A DNA stretch of 64,000 nucleotides from contig NZ_BOOG01000044.1 of the NCBI RefSeq assembly GCF_016863115.1, positions 1-64,000 of the forward strand, read 5' to 3'. Below, piece by piece: positions 55,648 through 64,000 of this stretch (position 1 is the stretch's first letter; the number at the start of each line of letters is the position of its first letter). The translations under genes were made by a program, and so were the position numbers. The notes beneath the pieces were generated by a model, which had not been told where the DNA came from, searched no databases, and worked only from the letters and a program-made list of their open reading frames with translations. This DNA is from Sphaerimonospora thailandensis (GTDB lineage: Bacteria; Actinomycetota; Actinomycetes; Streptosporangiales; Streptosporangiaceae).

Positions 55648-57217
55648 GCTCGAAGGGCGCCGGAGTGGGGAAGTACGCCTCCAGGAAATCGGCCAGCAGG
55701 GCGTCCTGCTCGGGCGTGGTCGGGGCGGTGTCGTTGAGGCAGAACACGTCGTGTCTACGGCGCGCCAGCATCCGATGCAGCTTGCCCGGGGTCTTCGGCA
55801 CCGACAGGTCCACGTACGTGTAGTCCACGATCCCCGGCACCGCCCGGCCGGTGAGATAGGCGTAATAATGCGCCAGCGACGAGACGGCCGAGATGTCGGA
55901 GGTCGTGCGGAACGTGCTGCGCGCCGTCGCCTCGAACTCCGCCGCGAACCGTTCCTCCATTTCGTACATCAGCGACCTGCGCAGCGCGTACGGCACGTGC
56001 TTGAGCTTCTGCGTCAGCGTTCGGCCGGACAACTGCTCCAGGATCCGCCGGTTGTTCATGCCGGCCGCGTGGACCGGGGACTCCTCATGCTCCGGCGCTC
56101 CGAACGGGACGTGGACCAGGCTGAGGAAGAAGCGGGTCACCCCGTTCGCCTCGAAGAACGTGTGCGGTGACAGCGGGCGGCCGAGGAAGAAATCGTCGTT
56201 CAGGTAGAGGAAGTGCTCCGACAGCCCGTCGATGTGATGGAGTTGCGTCTCGATCGCGTGGGAGTTGAACACCGGCAACGCCGAGGAATCGGTGAAAATC
56301 TCCTTGTGGTCCACCACCGTCACCATCGGGTGCGAGCCGTCCAGCCACGGAGGCGTCTGCCCGTCGGTCACGATCCACACCCGATTGACCCAGGGGGCGT
56401 ACATCCACAGCGAGCGCAGCGAGTAGCGCAACTCGTCACGGCTGGTGAACCGCGCCTCCGTCGTGGCCATCTCGCTGAGCCCGCCGAAAGCCGTCCGCGC
56501 CCCGCCGAGCGCCTGGTCGCGACGGGCGCGCCACGCCGGGTCGGCGCCGTCGACCCAGGTGTAGACGGCGTCGATCGGGAAGTCGATGTCGCTCAGCAGC
56601 CGCCGGGTGAACTCCGGCCGGGTCGGATAGACACGGGCGCGCTGGGCGGTCGACACGAGCGTGTTGAACAACTCCTCGCCGCCCTCCACGATCTCGCCGT
56701 CGGCCGGGACGACGTCGCAGGCGCCGTTCGGCCTGGGCGCCACCAGCGCGCCGCCCTCGCGTGACCAGAACTCCAGATCGCAGCCGTGCTCCGCGCCGAG
56801 CGCCAGCGTCCGCGACGGGCTGGTGAATTCGATGGCCAGCCGCACGATCGAGGCGTCCCGCAGGATGGCCGCCGCGCGCCGGATCGGGCGCATCGGCTCG
56901 GTGTCCGCCGTCCGCGGCACCTGCCTGCCGTACGGCTGCGGCACGGCGAGCAGCGGCAGGGCGCCGCACCGGGCGAGCGCGTCGAGCGCACGGACCCGCT
57001 CGCCGGCCTCGACCGCGACCACCGGGGGGCGACCGGGCACCGGCCGGACACAGAAGAAACCCACCCCGGCATCGGACAACAGCGAGCAGACCAGGTCGAG
57101 CGTCTCGCGCCGGGCCTGTAGCGGACTCGCATCCGCGCGGACCAGCGCCGCGCGCGGCGCGGTCTCCCACGATGGCAGCCGTCTCTGCAGCCGCCGACAC
57201 AACGCAACAACCGCCAT
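55640..57217 (-). CDS. Stealth family sugar-phosphate transferase
   Basis: This 525-residue protein carries the Stealth conserved regions in order. CR1 is IDAVYTWVDGADPAWRAR near residue 210. CR2 is FTSRDELRYSLRSLWMYAPW through RVWIVTDGQTPPWL. CR3 is EHFLYLNDDFFLGRPLSPHTF near 340, and a CR4-like end is near YVDLSVPKTPGKLH. Stealth proteins transfer hexose-1-phosphate units, as in capsules and in GlcNAc-1-phosphotransferase. This suggests a phosphodiester-linked sugar in the polymer. ATG at 57217 has AAGGGGGAG upstream. It is divergent from the CDP-alcohol phosphatidyltransferase gene. Confidence 0.92.
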   Translation of the reverse strand: MAVVALCRRLQRRLPSWETAPRAALVRADASPLQARRETLDLVCSLLSDAGVGFFCVRPVPGRPPVVAVEAGERVRALDALARCGALPLLAVPQPYGRQVPRTADTEPMRPIRRAAAILRDASIVRLAIEFTSPSRTLALGAEHGCDLEFWSREGGALVAPRPNGACDVVPADGEIVEGGEELFNTLVSTAQRARVYPTRPEFTRRLLSDIDFPIDAVYTWVDGADPAWRARRDQALGGARTAFGGLSEMATTEARFTSRDELRYSLRSLWMYAPWVNRVWIVTDGQTPPWLDGSHPMVTVVDHKEIFTDSSALPVFNSHAIETQLHHIDGLSEHFLYLNDDFFLGRPLSPHTFFEANGVTRFFLSLVHVPFGAPEHEESPVHAAGMNNRRILEQLSGRTLTQKLKHVPYALRRSLMYEMEERFAAEFEATARSTFRTTSDISAVSSLAHYYAYLTGRAVPGIVDYTYVDLSVPKTPGKLHRMLARRRHDVFCLNDTAPTTPEQDALLADFLEAYFPTPAPFELS

Positions 57218-57370
57218 GGTCTCCCCCTTGAGCACGGACTGTAACCGATCCGCCACTCGTTTGGCGGTCGATTTACCTACTTCCCGCAACGGTCAAGAAG
57301 TCGCAACGAGATGGCCCACCTGTTTCCGATTTGCATGTGATCAGACACGCGCTGTAGTCATTCTTGCTGC

Positions 57371-58246
57371 ATGGGACGTTTCACGCTCGACGACATCCTG
57401 GCGGCACGCAAGCCGAGAGACTCGTGGTGGACCGTTTTCATGGTCGATCCGCTCGCCTGTCGGCTGGCGTTGCTCGTGGCGAACCACACCAAGATCACAC
57501 CTAACACACTGACCCGGCTGTCGATGCTGGGCGGCTTCGCCTCGGCGGCGGCGTTCCTCGAGGGCGCGCTGCTCCTGGGCGCGGTGCTGTTCTACCTGAG
57601 CTTCATGGTCGACTGCATGGACGGGAAGATCGCCCGGCTCAAGGGCACCGGCACGCCGTTCGGCCTCTGGCTCGACTACGTCGGCGACCGCATCAGAGTG
57701 GTCTGCTGTGCCTTCGGCCTGGGGTTCGGGGAGTACACCAGGACCGGAGACACCGACTACATGCTGGCCGCCGTCGGCATCGTCGTGCTCGACCTGTTCC
57801 GCTACATCAACGGCCCGCAGCTCAAGCGGGTCAAGGAGGCCACGCGCAGCCTGGCCCAGGCCCGAATGGACGCGGACTGCGTGTTCGTGGAGAGCGTCCT
57901 GGGCAGTCGGCCGCGCACCGAGGTCGGACAACTGGCGGACGAGGTCGAGGACGGCCGCAAGATCATCGACCTACAGAAGGAGTTCCATGCCCGGTTTCCC
58001 TGGTACGACCGGTTCCGGGTGTTCCTGGTCCGGCGGCGGGTGCGTACGCACGTCGTGAGCGGGATCGAGTTTCACGCCGCGGTGTTCGTGGTGGCCCCGG
58101 TGCTCGGATCATGGGCCCTGGTGCCGGTCACGATCGGAGCCGGCACGTTGCTGCTGGCCTTCGAGATGTCGCTCGTCTACCGCGTCTGGCTGGCCGCTCG
58201 GCAGATCCCGCAGAGCGAGCCCGAGAAGGAGAAGATCCTTGTCTGA
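57371..58246 (+). CDS. CDP-alcohol phosphatidyltransferase family protein
   Basis: This 291-residue membrane enzyme carries the complete signature D81xxDGxxAR-x8-G98xxxD102xxxD106 (in DCMDGKIARLKG...DYVGD). It transfers a phospho-alcohol from a CDP-activated donor to an alcohol acceptor. Membrane segments flank the motif, and a longer soluble loop of about 90 residues precedes the last two. In this locus it may make a phospholipid-like or polyol-phosphate anchor for the wall polymer rather than a housekeeping phospholipid (inference). Confidence 0.88.
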   Translation: MGRFTLDDILAARKPRDSWWTVFMVDPLACRLALLVANHTKITPNTLTRLSMLGGFASAAAFLEGALLLGAVLFYLSFMVDCMDGKIARLKGTGTPFGLWLDYVGDRIRVVCCAFGLGFGEYTRTGDTDYMLAAVGIVVLDLFRYINGPQLKRVKEATRSLAQARMDADCVFVESVLGSRPRTEVGQLADEVEDGRKIIDLQKEFHARFPWYDRFRVFLVRRRVRTHVVSGIEFHAAVFVVAPVLGSWALVPVTIGAGTLLLAFEMSLVYRVWLAARQIPQSEPEKEKILV

Positions 58247-58303
58247 TTCGGCCGGTTCAGCCGGGTTTCACTGAATCGCATTCATCACGGGGGGATAGAT
58301 CAC

Positions 58304-59344
58304 ATGCAGTCGGACAGGCCGATTTTCGTCGTCGGTTGCCCGCGTTCCGGCACCACCATGCTGCAGCTCATGCTGCACTCGCACCCGCGCGTCGCCGTAC
58401 CGCCGGAGACCCGGTTCCTGGTGCCGGCCTACTTCTCGCGCCGCGCGTACGGCGACATGCGGCTGGCGGACAACCGCCGCAGGCTCGCCACCTGGATCGC
58501 AGAGGGACGCAACACCAAGTTCCGTGAGCTGGGCCTGGACGCGGGGGAGTTCGTCCACGCCGCCATGCTCGGGCCGGGCAGCTTCGGCTCGGTCATCGGG
58601 ATGGTGTTCAAGTGCTACGCGGAGCGGTTCGGCAAGTCGCGCTGGGGGGACAAGCGGCCGAGCTACTACCGGCACGTCGAGATGCTGATGCGGATGTTCC
58701 CCGACGCCCAGTTCATCCACCTGATCAGGGACGGCCGCGACTGCATCGCCTCGCTGAAGGAGATGCCCTGGTACAAGCCGGACACCTTCCACGCGGCCGC
58801 CAACTGGGCCGAGGCCATCGACTTCGGCCGCCGCCACGCGCGCAAGCTGCCGGAGGACAGCTTCTACCAGCTGCGGTACGAGGACCTGACCGCCGATCCC
58901 GAGACCGAGCTGGCGAAGCTGTGCGCCTTCATCGGTGAGGACTACGACCCCGCGATGTGCGAGCCACGACACATGGCGGAGGTGGCGGTGCCCAAGCACA
59001 AGGTCTGGCACAGCAACACCCATCGCGAGGTCACCACGGCCCACGCCGGCAAGTGGGTCAGCAAGCTGGAGCCGTGGGAGATCTCGCTCTGCGAGGACGT
59101 GCTGGGCGAGCGGCTGAGCTCACTCGGCTATGAGCTGACCGGCGCGCCGCGGGCCGACCGCGAGCACGTGGCCGCCTTCAAGTCGGCGGTGAGCAAGCGT
59201 CGTACGGCACGGGCCCGCAAGTACAACCGGGACCGGCTGACCAGGCTGCGTGAGCCCGGCCCGACCGCCGCCCTGCTCACCGATGGTCAGCGCATGCTCG
59301 CCGGCCTCCCCAGGCAGCGGTCAGCGGAACTCCTGCCCCGCTGA
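58304..59344 (+). CDS. Sulfotransferase family protein
   Basis: This 346-residue PAPS-dependent sulfotransferase has the 5'-phosphosulfate loop VGCPRSGTTMLQLML at residues 10-24. The 3'-phosphate segment is FIHLIRDGRDCIASL near 145, and QLRYEDLTADPETEL follows. It probably sulfates a sugar of the surface polymer (inference). It follows the CDP-alcohol phosphatidyltransferase gene by 57 bp on the same strand. Its C-terminal 60 residues are basic. After the stop comes a 100-bp C-rich, low-complexity gap. Confidence 0.87.
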   Translation: MQSDRPIFVVGCPRSGTTMLQLMLHSHPRVAVPPETRFLVPAYFSRRAYGDMRLADNRRRLATWIAEGRNTKFRELGLDAGEFVHAAMLGPGSFGSVIGMVFKCYAERFGKSRWGDKRPSYYRHVEMLMRMFPDAQFIHLIRDGRDCIASLKEMPWYKPDTFHAAANWAEAIDFGRRHARKLPEDSFYQLRYEDLTADPETELAKLCAFIGEDYDPAMCEPRHMAEVAVPKHKVWHSNTHREVTTAHAGKWVSKLEPWEISLCEDVLGERLSSLGYELTGAPRADREHVAAFKSAVSKRRTARARKYNRDRLTRLREPGPTAALLTDGQRMLAGLPRQRSAELLPR

Positions 59345-59453
59345 GTCGCATCCTTCCCCGCCAACCCCCCACCCCACATCCCCCTCACCACACTCCCGAA
59401 ACCCTCACACCACCCACTGAATGCGTGCCCACACCCCCATATGACCCCAACTC

Positions 59454-60215
59454 TCACGCCTCCGAGTGATGGGGGCGGAGAAGGCGGCGGAGTAGGTGGA
59501 TCACGACCGCGAGCGCGGTCAGGGCTGCGAGTGCGGCCAGCGGGGCGGCCAGTCGCCGGACGAGCGGCCCGCCGGCGATCTCCAGGAGGTCGAGTGCCTG
59601 CTCCTCCGTGGTGCGGTGGCTCAGCGGGGAGTCCTCATGACTCGGCGCGGCGACCGTGGAACCACCCCCGACACCCGCCGGCTCGGCGTGATCGACAGCG
59701 GGGGGTTCCGATTCCGTGCTCCGCCCCGCGGGAATGGCGGTGTCCGTCGGCGCCGCATCCGACGGGTCCTCCTCGAAGAGCCCGGCGAGGTTCGCGGCGA
59801 AGCGGTCGATGAGCTTGCCGCCGACATCGGCCAGCACGCCCCGGCCGAACTGGGCCGGCCGCCCGGTGACGTTGAACGAGGTCTCCACGAGCACCCGGGT
59901 CCGCTCTCCCTCCGGGAAGAGCCGGGCGGTCACCTCGGCGCTCGCGGTGCCCGCGCCGCGGGTCTCCCGGCCCGACGCCTTCAGCGTCAGCGTGCGCCCA
60001 TCAGGATCGACGTCCTCGAACGCCGCGCTGCCCCGATAGGTGATGGTGATCGGGCCGACCTTCACCCGCAGGCGGCCCGTGAAGGCGTCGCCGTCGACCG
60101 ACTCCAGGGTCGCGCCGGGCAGGCACGGCGCGACCCGCTTGGCGTCCAGGAGGACCGGCCAGGCCCGTTCGGCCGGGACGGGAACCATGAAGTCGTGCTC
60201 GAACCGCAGTGCCAC
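59454..60215 (-). CDS. CoxG-like SRPBCC protein with C-terminal membrane anchor
   Basis: This 253-residue protein has an N-terminal CoxG/SRPBCC domain (FEHDFMVPVPAERAWPVLLDAKRVAPCLPG at the start; GRPAQFGRGVLADVGGKLIDRF near 125). CoxG helps anchor or mature CO dehydrogenase at the membrane. A 60-residue Pro/Thr/Ser linker follows, then one hydrophobic segment (LAALAALTALAVVIHLL) and a basic end. It is the last gene of the coxSLMG-like operon, 24 bp after coxM. Confidence 0.85.
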   Translation of the reverse strand: MALRFEHDFMVPVPAERAWPVLLDAKRVAPCLPGATLESVDGDAFTGRLRVKVGPITITYRGSAAFEDVDPDGRTLTLKASGRETRGAGTASAEVTARLFPEGERTRVLVETSFNVTGRPAQFGRGVLADVGGKLIDRFAANLAGLFEEDPSDAAPTDTAIPAGRSTESEPPAVDHAEPAGVGGGSTVAAPSHEDSPLSHRTTEEQALDLLEIAGGPLVRRLAAPLAALAALTALAVVIHLLRRLLRPHHSEA

Positions 60216-60239
60216 GGCCGGACTCCTTCCTGAATCTCT

Positions 60240-61100
60240 CTAGACCGCGCAGGCGGCCAGCAGGGCCCGGTGCGTGAGGACTCTGGCCAGGTGCGCCCGG
60301 TAGTCGGGCTGGGCGTGCAGGTCGCCGGGGGGATCGGCGCCCTCCGCCGCCTGCTCGGCCGCCTCACGCAGCGAGCCGTTCCGATCGGCCGCCACGCCGC
60401 GCACCGCCGCCTCCACGGTCACCGCCCGGACCGGAGTGGGACCCATGTTGGTCAGCGCGACCCGCGCCTCCTCGACGGTGCCGTTCGACCGGCGTACGGC
60501 GGCGGCCACCCCGACGGTGGCCCACGCCTGGGCCGTACGGTGGAATTTCTCGTAGTGGAAACCCCACCCGGGGCCGAGTTTCGGCACACGGGCCCCGACG
60601 AGGATCTCGCCGGGTTCCAGGGCCGGTTCGAGATAGTCGACGAAGAACTCGGCCGCCGGAATGATCCGATCCCCGAGGGATGACCGGGCCACGAGGTCCA
60701 TGTCCAGGGCGAGGGCCACAGAGGGGAGGTCGCCGGCGGGGTCGGCGTGGGCCAGCGATCCGCCGAATGTGCCGCGGTGCCGTACGGCGGGGTCGGCGAC
60801 GGTCGCGGTCGCCAGTGCGACCAGCGGGCAGTGCTCGTTCACGACCGGGGATCGGATCACCTCGTGGTGCGTGGTCATCGCGCCGATGAACACGTGGTCG
60901 GCGTGGTCGGCGATGCCGCGCAGCTCCGCGACACGGCCGACGTCGACCAGTGTCGTGGGGTAGGCGAGCCGCAGCCGGAGCAGCGGCAGCAGCGACTGGC
61001 CGCCTGCCAGCACCTTGGCCTCCTCCCCGGCATCGCCGAGCACGGCCAGGGCCTCGTCCAGAGACGACGGCCGGGAGTAGTCGAACGACGCGGGGATCAT
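60240..61100 (-). CDS. Molybdenum hydroxylase FAD-binding (medium) subunit
   Basis: This 286-residue subunit of the xanthine dehydrogenase/CO dehydrogenase family binds FAD and passes electrons from the iron-sulfur subunit. The FAD loops are VLAGGQSLLPLLRLRL (near residue 31) and TFGGSLAHADPAGD (near 110). GWGFHYEKFHRTAQAWATVG and a C-terminal domain complete it. ATG at 61100 overlaps the large subunit stop by 4 bp. Confidence 0.93.
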   Translation of the reverse strand: MIPASFDYSRPSSLDEALAVLGDAGEEAKVLAGGQSLLPLLRLRLAYPTTLVDVGRVAELRGIADHADHVFIGAMTTHHEVIRSPVVNEHCPLVALATATVADPAVRHRGTFGGSLAHADPAGDLPSVALALDMDLVARSSLGDRIIPAAEFFVDYLEPALEPGEILVGARVPKLGPGWGFHYEKFHRTAQAWATVGVAAAVRRSNGTVEEARVALTNMGPTPVRAVTVEAAVRGVAADRNGSLREAAEQAAEGADPPGDLHAQPDYRAHLARVLTHRALLAACAV

Positions 61101-63505
61101 GCCGATGCTCCTTCCTCGTTCCGCAGCGCCCGATTCTGAAGGGCCCGGTTCTGAAGGGCCCGATTCTGAAGGGCCCGGTTCTGAAGGGTCCGCCACACCC
61201 GTTCGGGCGTGCACGGCATCCGCACGTCGCGTACGCCGTACGGGCGCAGCGCGTCGACGATCGCGTTGACCACGGCCGGGGTGGCGGCGATCGTGCCGGC
61301 CTCGCCGGCGCCCTTGACCCCGAGGGGGTTGGTGGTCGCCGGGGTCTCGGTGCGGTCCGTCACGAAGTCGGGCAGGTCGGCGGCGGACGGCAGCAGGTAG
61401 TCGGCCATGGTCGTGGTCAGCAGGTTGCCCTCCGCGTCGTACACCGCCTCCTCGAACAGCGCCTGGGCGATCCCCTGGGCGATGCCGCCGTGCACCTGCC
61501 CCTCGACGATGAGCGGGTTGACCACCTTGCCCACGTCGTCGACGGCCACGTAGGACCGGATCGTCGTCGCGCCGGTCTCGGTGTCCACCTCGACCGCGCA
61601 CAGGTGCGTCCCGTGGGGGAAGGAGAAGTTGTCCGGGTCGAACGTCGCCTGCGCGTCGAGCCGTGGCTCGAACCCCTCGGGGAGGTCGTGGGCGGCGAAC
61701 GTGGCGAGGGCGATCTCCTGGATGGTCCGCTCCGTGGTGGTGCCGCGCACCCGGAACCGGCCGTCGGAGAACTCGACGTCGTCAGCGGACGCCTCCATCA
61801 GGTGGGCGGCCACCTGCCGCGCCTTCTCCCGCACTTTCTCGCAGGCCTGGACCAGGGCGATGCCCCCGACGGCCAGCGAGCGGGAGCCGTAGGTGTCCAT
61901 GCCCTTGTGCGACGACGCGGTGTCGCCGTGGATCACCGAGACGTCCTCGAACGGGACGCCGAGCGCGTCGGCCACGATCTGACTCCACGCGGTCACGTGG
62001 CCCTGGCCGTGCGGGCTGGTGCCGGTGACGACCTCGACCGTGCCGGTCGGGAGCATCCGGACCTCGGCGTGCTCCCAGCCGCCCGCGCCGTACGACAGGC
62101 TGCCGAGGACCCGGCTCGGCGCCAAGCCGCACATTTCGGTATATGTCGAGATCCCGATGCCGAGCTGGACCGGATCGCGGCGGTCCCGCCGGTCGGCCTG
62201 CTCGGCCCGCAGCTTGTCGTATCCGAACAGTGCGAGGGCGCGGTCGGTGGCCGCCTCGTAGTTGCCGGAGTCGTAGGTCAGCCCGGCGATCGTGGTGTAC
62301 GGGAACTCCGAGTGCTTGATCCAGTTCCGGCGCCTGACCTCCATCGGGTCGAGCCCGACCTCGACGGCCAGCTCGTCCATGGCGCGTTCGATCGCGTAGG
62401 TGGCCTCCGGCCGGCCCGCGCCCCGATAGGCGTCGGTCGGCATCTTGGTGGTGAAGACGCCGGTGCACGTGAAGTCATAGGCGTCCATCTTGTAGATGCC
62501 GTTGTACATGAACGCGCCGAGCAGCGGGACGCCGGGCGTGACCAGCATCAGGTAGGCGCCCATGTCGGCGAGCAGGTCGACCTTGACGCCCCGGATCCGG
62601 CCGTCGCGTTCGGCGGCCACACTGATCCGCTGGAGCTGGTCGCGGCCGTGGTGCACGGTCAGGTTGCCCTCGGAACGCGACTCGGTCCACTTGACCGGCC
62701 GGCCCAGCCGACGGGTGATCAGCAGGCAGAGCACCTCCTCCGCCGTCACCTGCAACTTCGAGCCGAACCCGCCGCCCACATCCGGCGCGATCACCCGGAG
62801 CCTGTGCTCGGGGATCCCCGTGGTCAGCGCGAGCATGACCCGCAGGATGTGCGGGATCTGCGTCGCCGAATGCAGGGTGAACCGGTCGCCGTCGGTCTGC
62901 GCGACGACGGCCCGCGGTTCCATCGCCGAGGGGATGAGCCGCTGCTGCACGAAGGTCCGGTCGATGACGACGGGCGCGTCGCGGAACGCCTCCCCGATGT
63001 CTCCCTGGGCGAACTTCCAGGTGAACGCCTTGTTGCCGGACTCGTGGACTGTCGGGGAGCCCTCGGCCAGCGCCTCGGTCATGTCGAGCACGGGCTCCAG
63101 CGGCTCATAGTCGATCTCGATGGCGTCCAGCGCGTCCGCCGCCTTGTAGCGGTCGGTGGCGACGACGCAGGCCACCGCCTCGCCCACGTAACGGACCTCG
63201 CTCACGGCCATGGGCGGGTGATCGGGGATGACGACGTCCTCGGTGACCGGCCAGGCGCACGGCAGGCTCCCCTGCTCGGCGGCGAAGTCCGCGCCGCCGA
63301 ACACCGCGACCACGCCGGGGCGGCCGCGCGCGGCCGAGACGTCGACGCGGGTGATCCGCGCATGCGCCATCGGGCTGCGCAGGAACGCCACGTGGAGCAT
63401 GCCGGGAAGCTGGATGTTGTCGGTCCACTGGGTGCGGCCGGTGACCAGCCGCGCGTCCTCCTTGCGCCGGCGGGCCCTGCCCACCTCGCTCATCGTGTCG
63501 GTCAT
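61097..63505 (-). CDS. Molybdenum hydroxylase large subunit, form II CoxL type
   Basis: This 802-residue molybdopterin-binding subunit carries the active-site motif AYRGAGR (359-365) of form II, not the AYxCSFR of true form I CO dehydrogenase. Its substrate therefore remains open (CO, or an aldehyde or heterocycle). GGGFGSKLQ near 245, and GEAGTIAATPAVVNAIVDAL near the C-terminus with the conserved Glu, are present. The gene order small-large-medium is that of form II operons. ATG at 63505 overlaps the small-subunit stop. It ends in a Leu-Gln-Asn-Arg-Ala repeat. Confidence 0.93.
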   Translation of the reverse strand: MTDTMSEVGRARRRKEDARLVTGRTQWTDNIQLPGMLHVAFLRSPMAHARITRVDVSAARGRPGVVAVFGGADFAAEQGSLPCAWPVTEDVVIPDHPPMAVSEVRYVGEAVACVVATDRYKAADALDAIEIDYEPLEPVLDMTEALAEGSPTVHESGNKAFTWKFAQGDIGEAFRDAPVVIDRTFVQQRLIPSAMEPRAVVAQTDGDRFTLHSATQIPHILRVMLALTTGIPEHRLRVIAPDVGGGFGSKLQVTAEEVLCLLITRRLGRPVKWTESRSEGNLTVHHGRDQLQRISVAAERDGRIRGVKVDLLADMGAYLMLVTPGVPLLGAFMYNGIYKMDAYDFTCTGVFTTKMPTDAYRGAGRPEATYAIERAMDELAVEVGLDPMEVRRRNWIKHSEFPYTTIAGLTYDSGNYEAATDRALALFGYDKLRAEQADRRDRRDPVQLGIGISTYTEMCGLAPSRVLGSLSYGAGGWEHAEVRMLPTGTVEVVTGTSPHGQGHVTAWSQIVADALGVPFEDVSVIHGDTASSHKGMDTYGSRSLAVGGIALVQACEKVREKARQVAAHLMEASADDVEFSDGRFRVRGTTTERTIQEIALATFAAHDLPEGFEPRLDAQATFDPDNFSFPHGTHLCAVEVDTETGATTIRSYVAVDDVGKVVNPLIVEGQVHGGIAQGIAQALFEEAVYDAEGNLLTTTMADYLLPSAADLPDFVTDRTETPATTNPLGVKGAGEAGTIAATPAVVNAIVDALRPYGVRDVRMPCTPERVWRTLQNRALQNRALQNRALQNRALRNEEGASA
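61134..61193 (-). repeat. In-frame 15-bp tandem repeat, four units
   Basis: On the plus strand TTCTGAAGGGCCCGG (with G/A changes) repeats four times. On the coding strand it encodes the pentapeptide Leu-Gln-Asn-Arg-Ala at the end of the large molybdenum hydroxylase subunit, after the last conserved domain. Confidence 0.92.
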
Positions 63506-63978
63506 CGTGTGGTCACCCCCATCTCCCCGGCGCCACGCCGTACGGCACGGACGATGTTGCAGTAGCCCGTGCACCGGCAGAGGTTCCCCTCCAGGCCCTG
63601 GCGGATGGCGTCGTCGGAGGGGTCGGGGTCGTCCTTGAGCAGGTCGATGGCGGCGAGGATCATCCCGGGCGTGCAGTAGCCGCACTGGAGGGCGTGCTCT
63701 TCGTGGAAGGCCCGCTGCATCGGGTGCCAGTTCCCGTCACTCGACAGGCCCTCGATGGTGACGATCTCACTCTCATCCGCCTGGACGGCGAGCACCGAGC
63801 AGCTCTTCACGCTCTTGCCGTCCATGAGCACCGTGCAGGACCCGCAGTTGCTGGTGTCGCAGCCGATCGGAGTCCCGGTTTTTCCCAATCGATCTCTTAG
63901 GAAGTGGACCAGCAGCATCCGTGGCTCCACGTCCTCCTCGTAGCTGATTCCGTCGACCTTGACGGTGATCCGGGGCAT
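63502..63978 (-). CDS. Molybdenum hydroxylase iron-sulfur (small) subunit
   Basis: This 158-residue subunit has two [2Fe-2S] sites. The plant-ferredoxin-type cluster uses Cys40, Cys45, Cys48 and Cys60; the second uses Cys99, Cys102, Cys134 and Cys136 in CGYC...CRCTGYC. It relays electrons from the molybdenum site to FAD. It is the first gene of the operon as seen here, with GGGAGGA before the ATG; any further upstream gene is outside the window. Confidence 0.95.
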   Translation of the reverse strand: MPRITVKVDGISYEEDVEPRMLLVHFLRDRLGKTGTPIGCDTSNCGSCTVLMDGKSVKSCSVLAVQADESEIVTIEGLSSDGNWHPMQRAFHEEHALQCGYCTPGMILAAIDLLKDDPDPSDDAIRQGLEGNLCRCTGYCNIVRAVRRGAGEMGVTTR

Positions 63979-64000
63979 GACGTCCTCCCCAAAAGCGGTG

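Overview
The window is high-GC DNA with dense gene packing, frequent GTG/TTG starts and 4-bp ATGA overlaps. It carries groEL1 with a His-rich tail, a sigma factor beside guaB/guaB3, XRE/DUF397 pairs, DUF5319 and a class F sortase. This points to a filamentous actinomycete, most likely of the Streptosporangiales type (inference; no rRNA or other marker gene is present).

Left backbone (0.9-26.3 kb): a putative sortase/substrate pair; tsaB-rimI-tsaD (tRNA t6A synthesis and ribosomal protein acetylation); a THUMP-like methyltransferase; CIRCE-controlled groES-groEL1; a sigma factor with a tiny candidate anti-sigma factor; DUF5319; guaB and guaB3; nagA; a GNAT; aldehyde dehydrogenase plus SnoaL-like protein; glpD; an AAA ATPase preceded by a striking inverted repeat; a RelE/Phd toxin-antitoxin pair; a beta-propeller lipoprotein; succinic semialdehyde dehydrogenase; and a GMC oxidoreductase. 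Before this, at the left edge, lies a frameshifted NucA/NucB nuclease remnant.

Accessory island (26.4-37.6 kb): a tightly overlapping minus-strand operon encodes GT4, methyltransferase, GT4, GT2, a CmcH/NodU/TobZ-type carbamoyltransferase, an APH-type kinase and a sulfotransferase. An ATPase / XRE-DUF5753 / DUF397 regulatory trio lies directly upstream. This is the best candidate for an undescribed system: a small pathway making a methylated, carbamoylated and possibly phosphorylated or sulfated glycan or glycoside. A MarR/Old-Yellow-Enzyme divergon follows, and guaA marks the return to backbone.

Cell-surface region (39.3-59.3 kb): an OafA-type acyltransferase, a polysaccharide deacetylase, three GT2-type glycosyltransferases (one fused to a TagF-like domain with an altered active site), a second TagF-like polymerase, a GT39-like membrane enzyme, a Stealth sugar-phosphate transferase, a CDP-alcohol phosphatidyltransferase and a sulfotransferase. 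Together they look like a teichoic-acid-type or phosphoglycan wall polymer locus. A DUF222/HNH endonuclease gene and an HNH remnant sit in reverse orientation between the two TagF-like genes.

Right end (59.4-64 kb): a coxSLMG-type molybdenum hydroxylase operon on the minus strand, with the form II AYRGAGR signature. Several proteins in the second half end in, or contain, short in-frame tandem repeats. No tRNA, rRNA, CRISPR array, prophage or insertion sequence was found.
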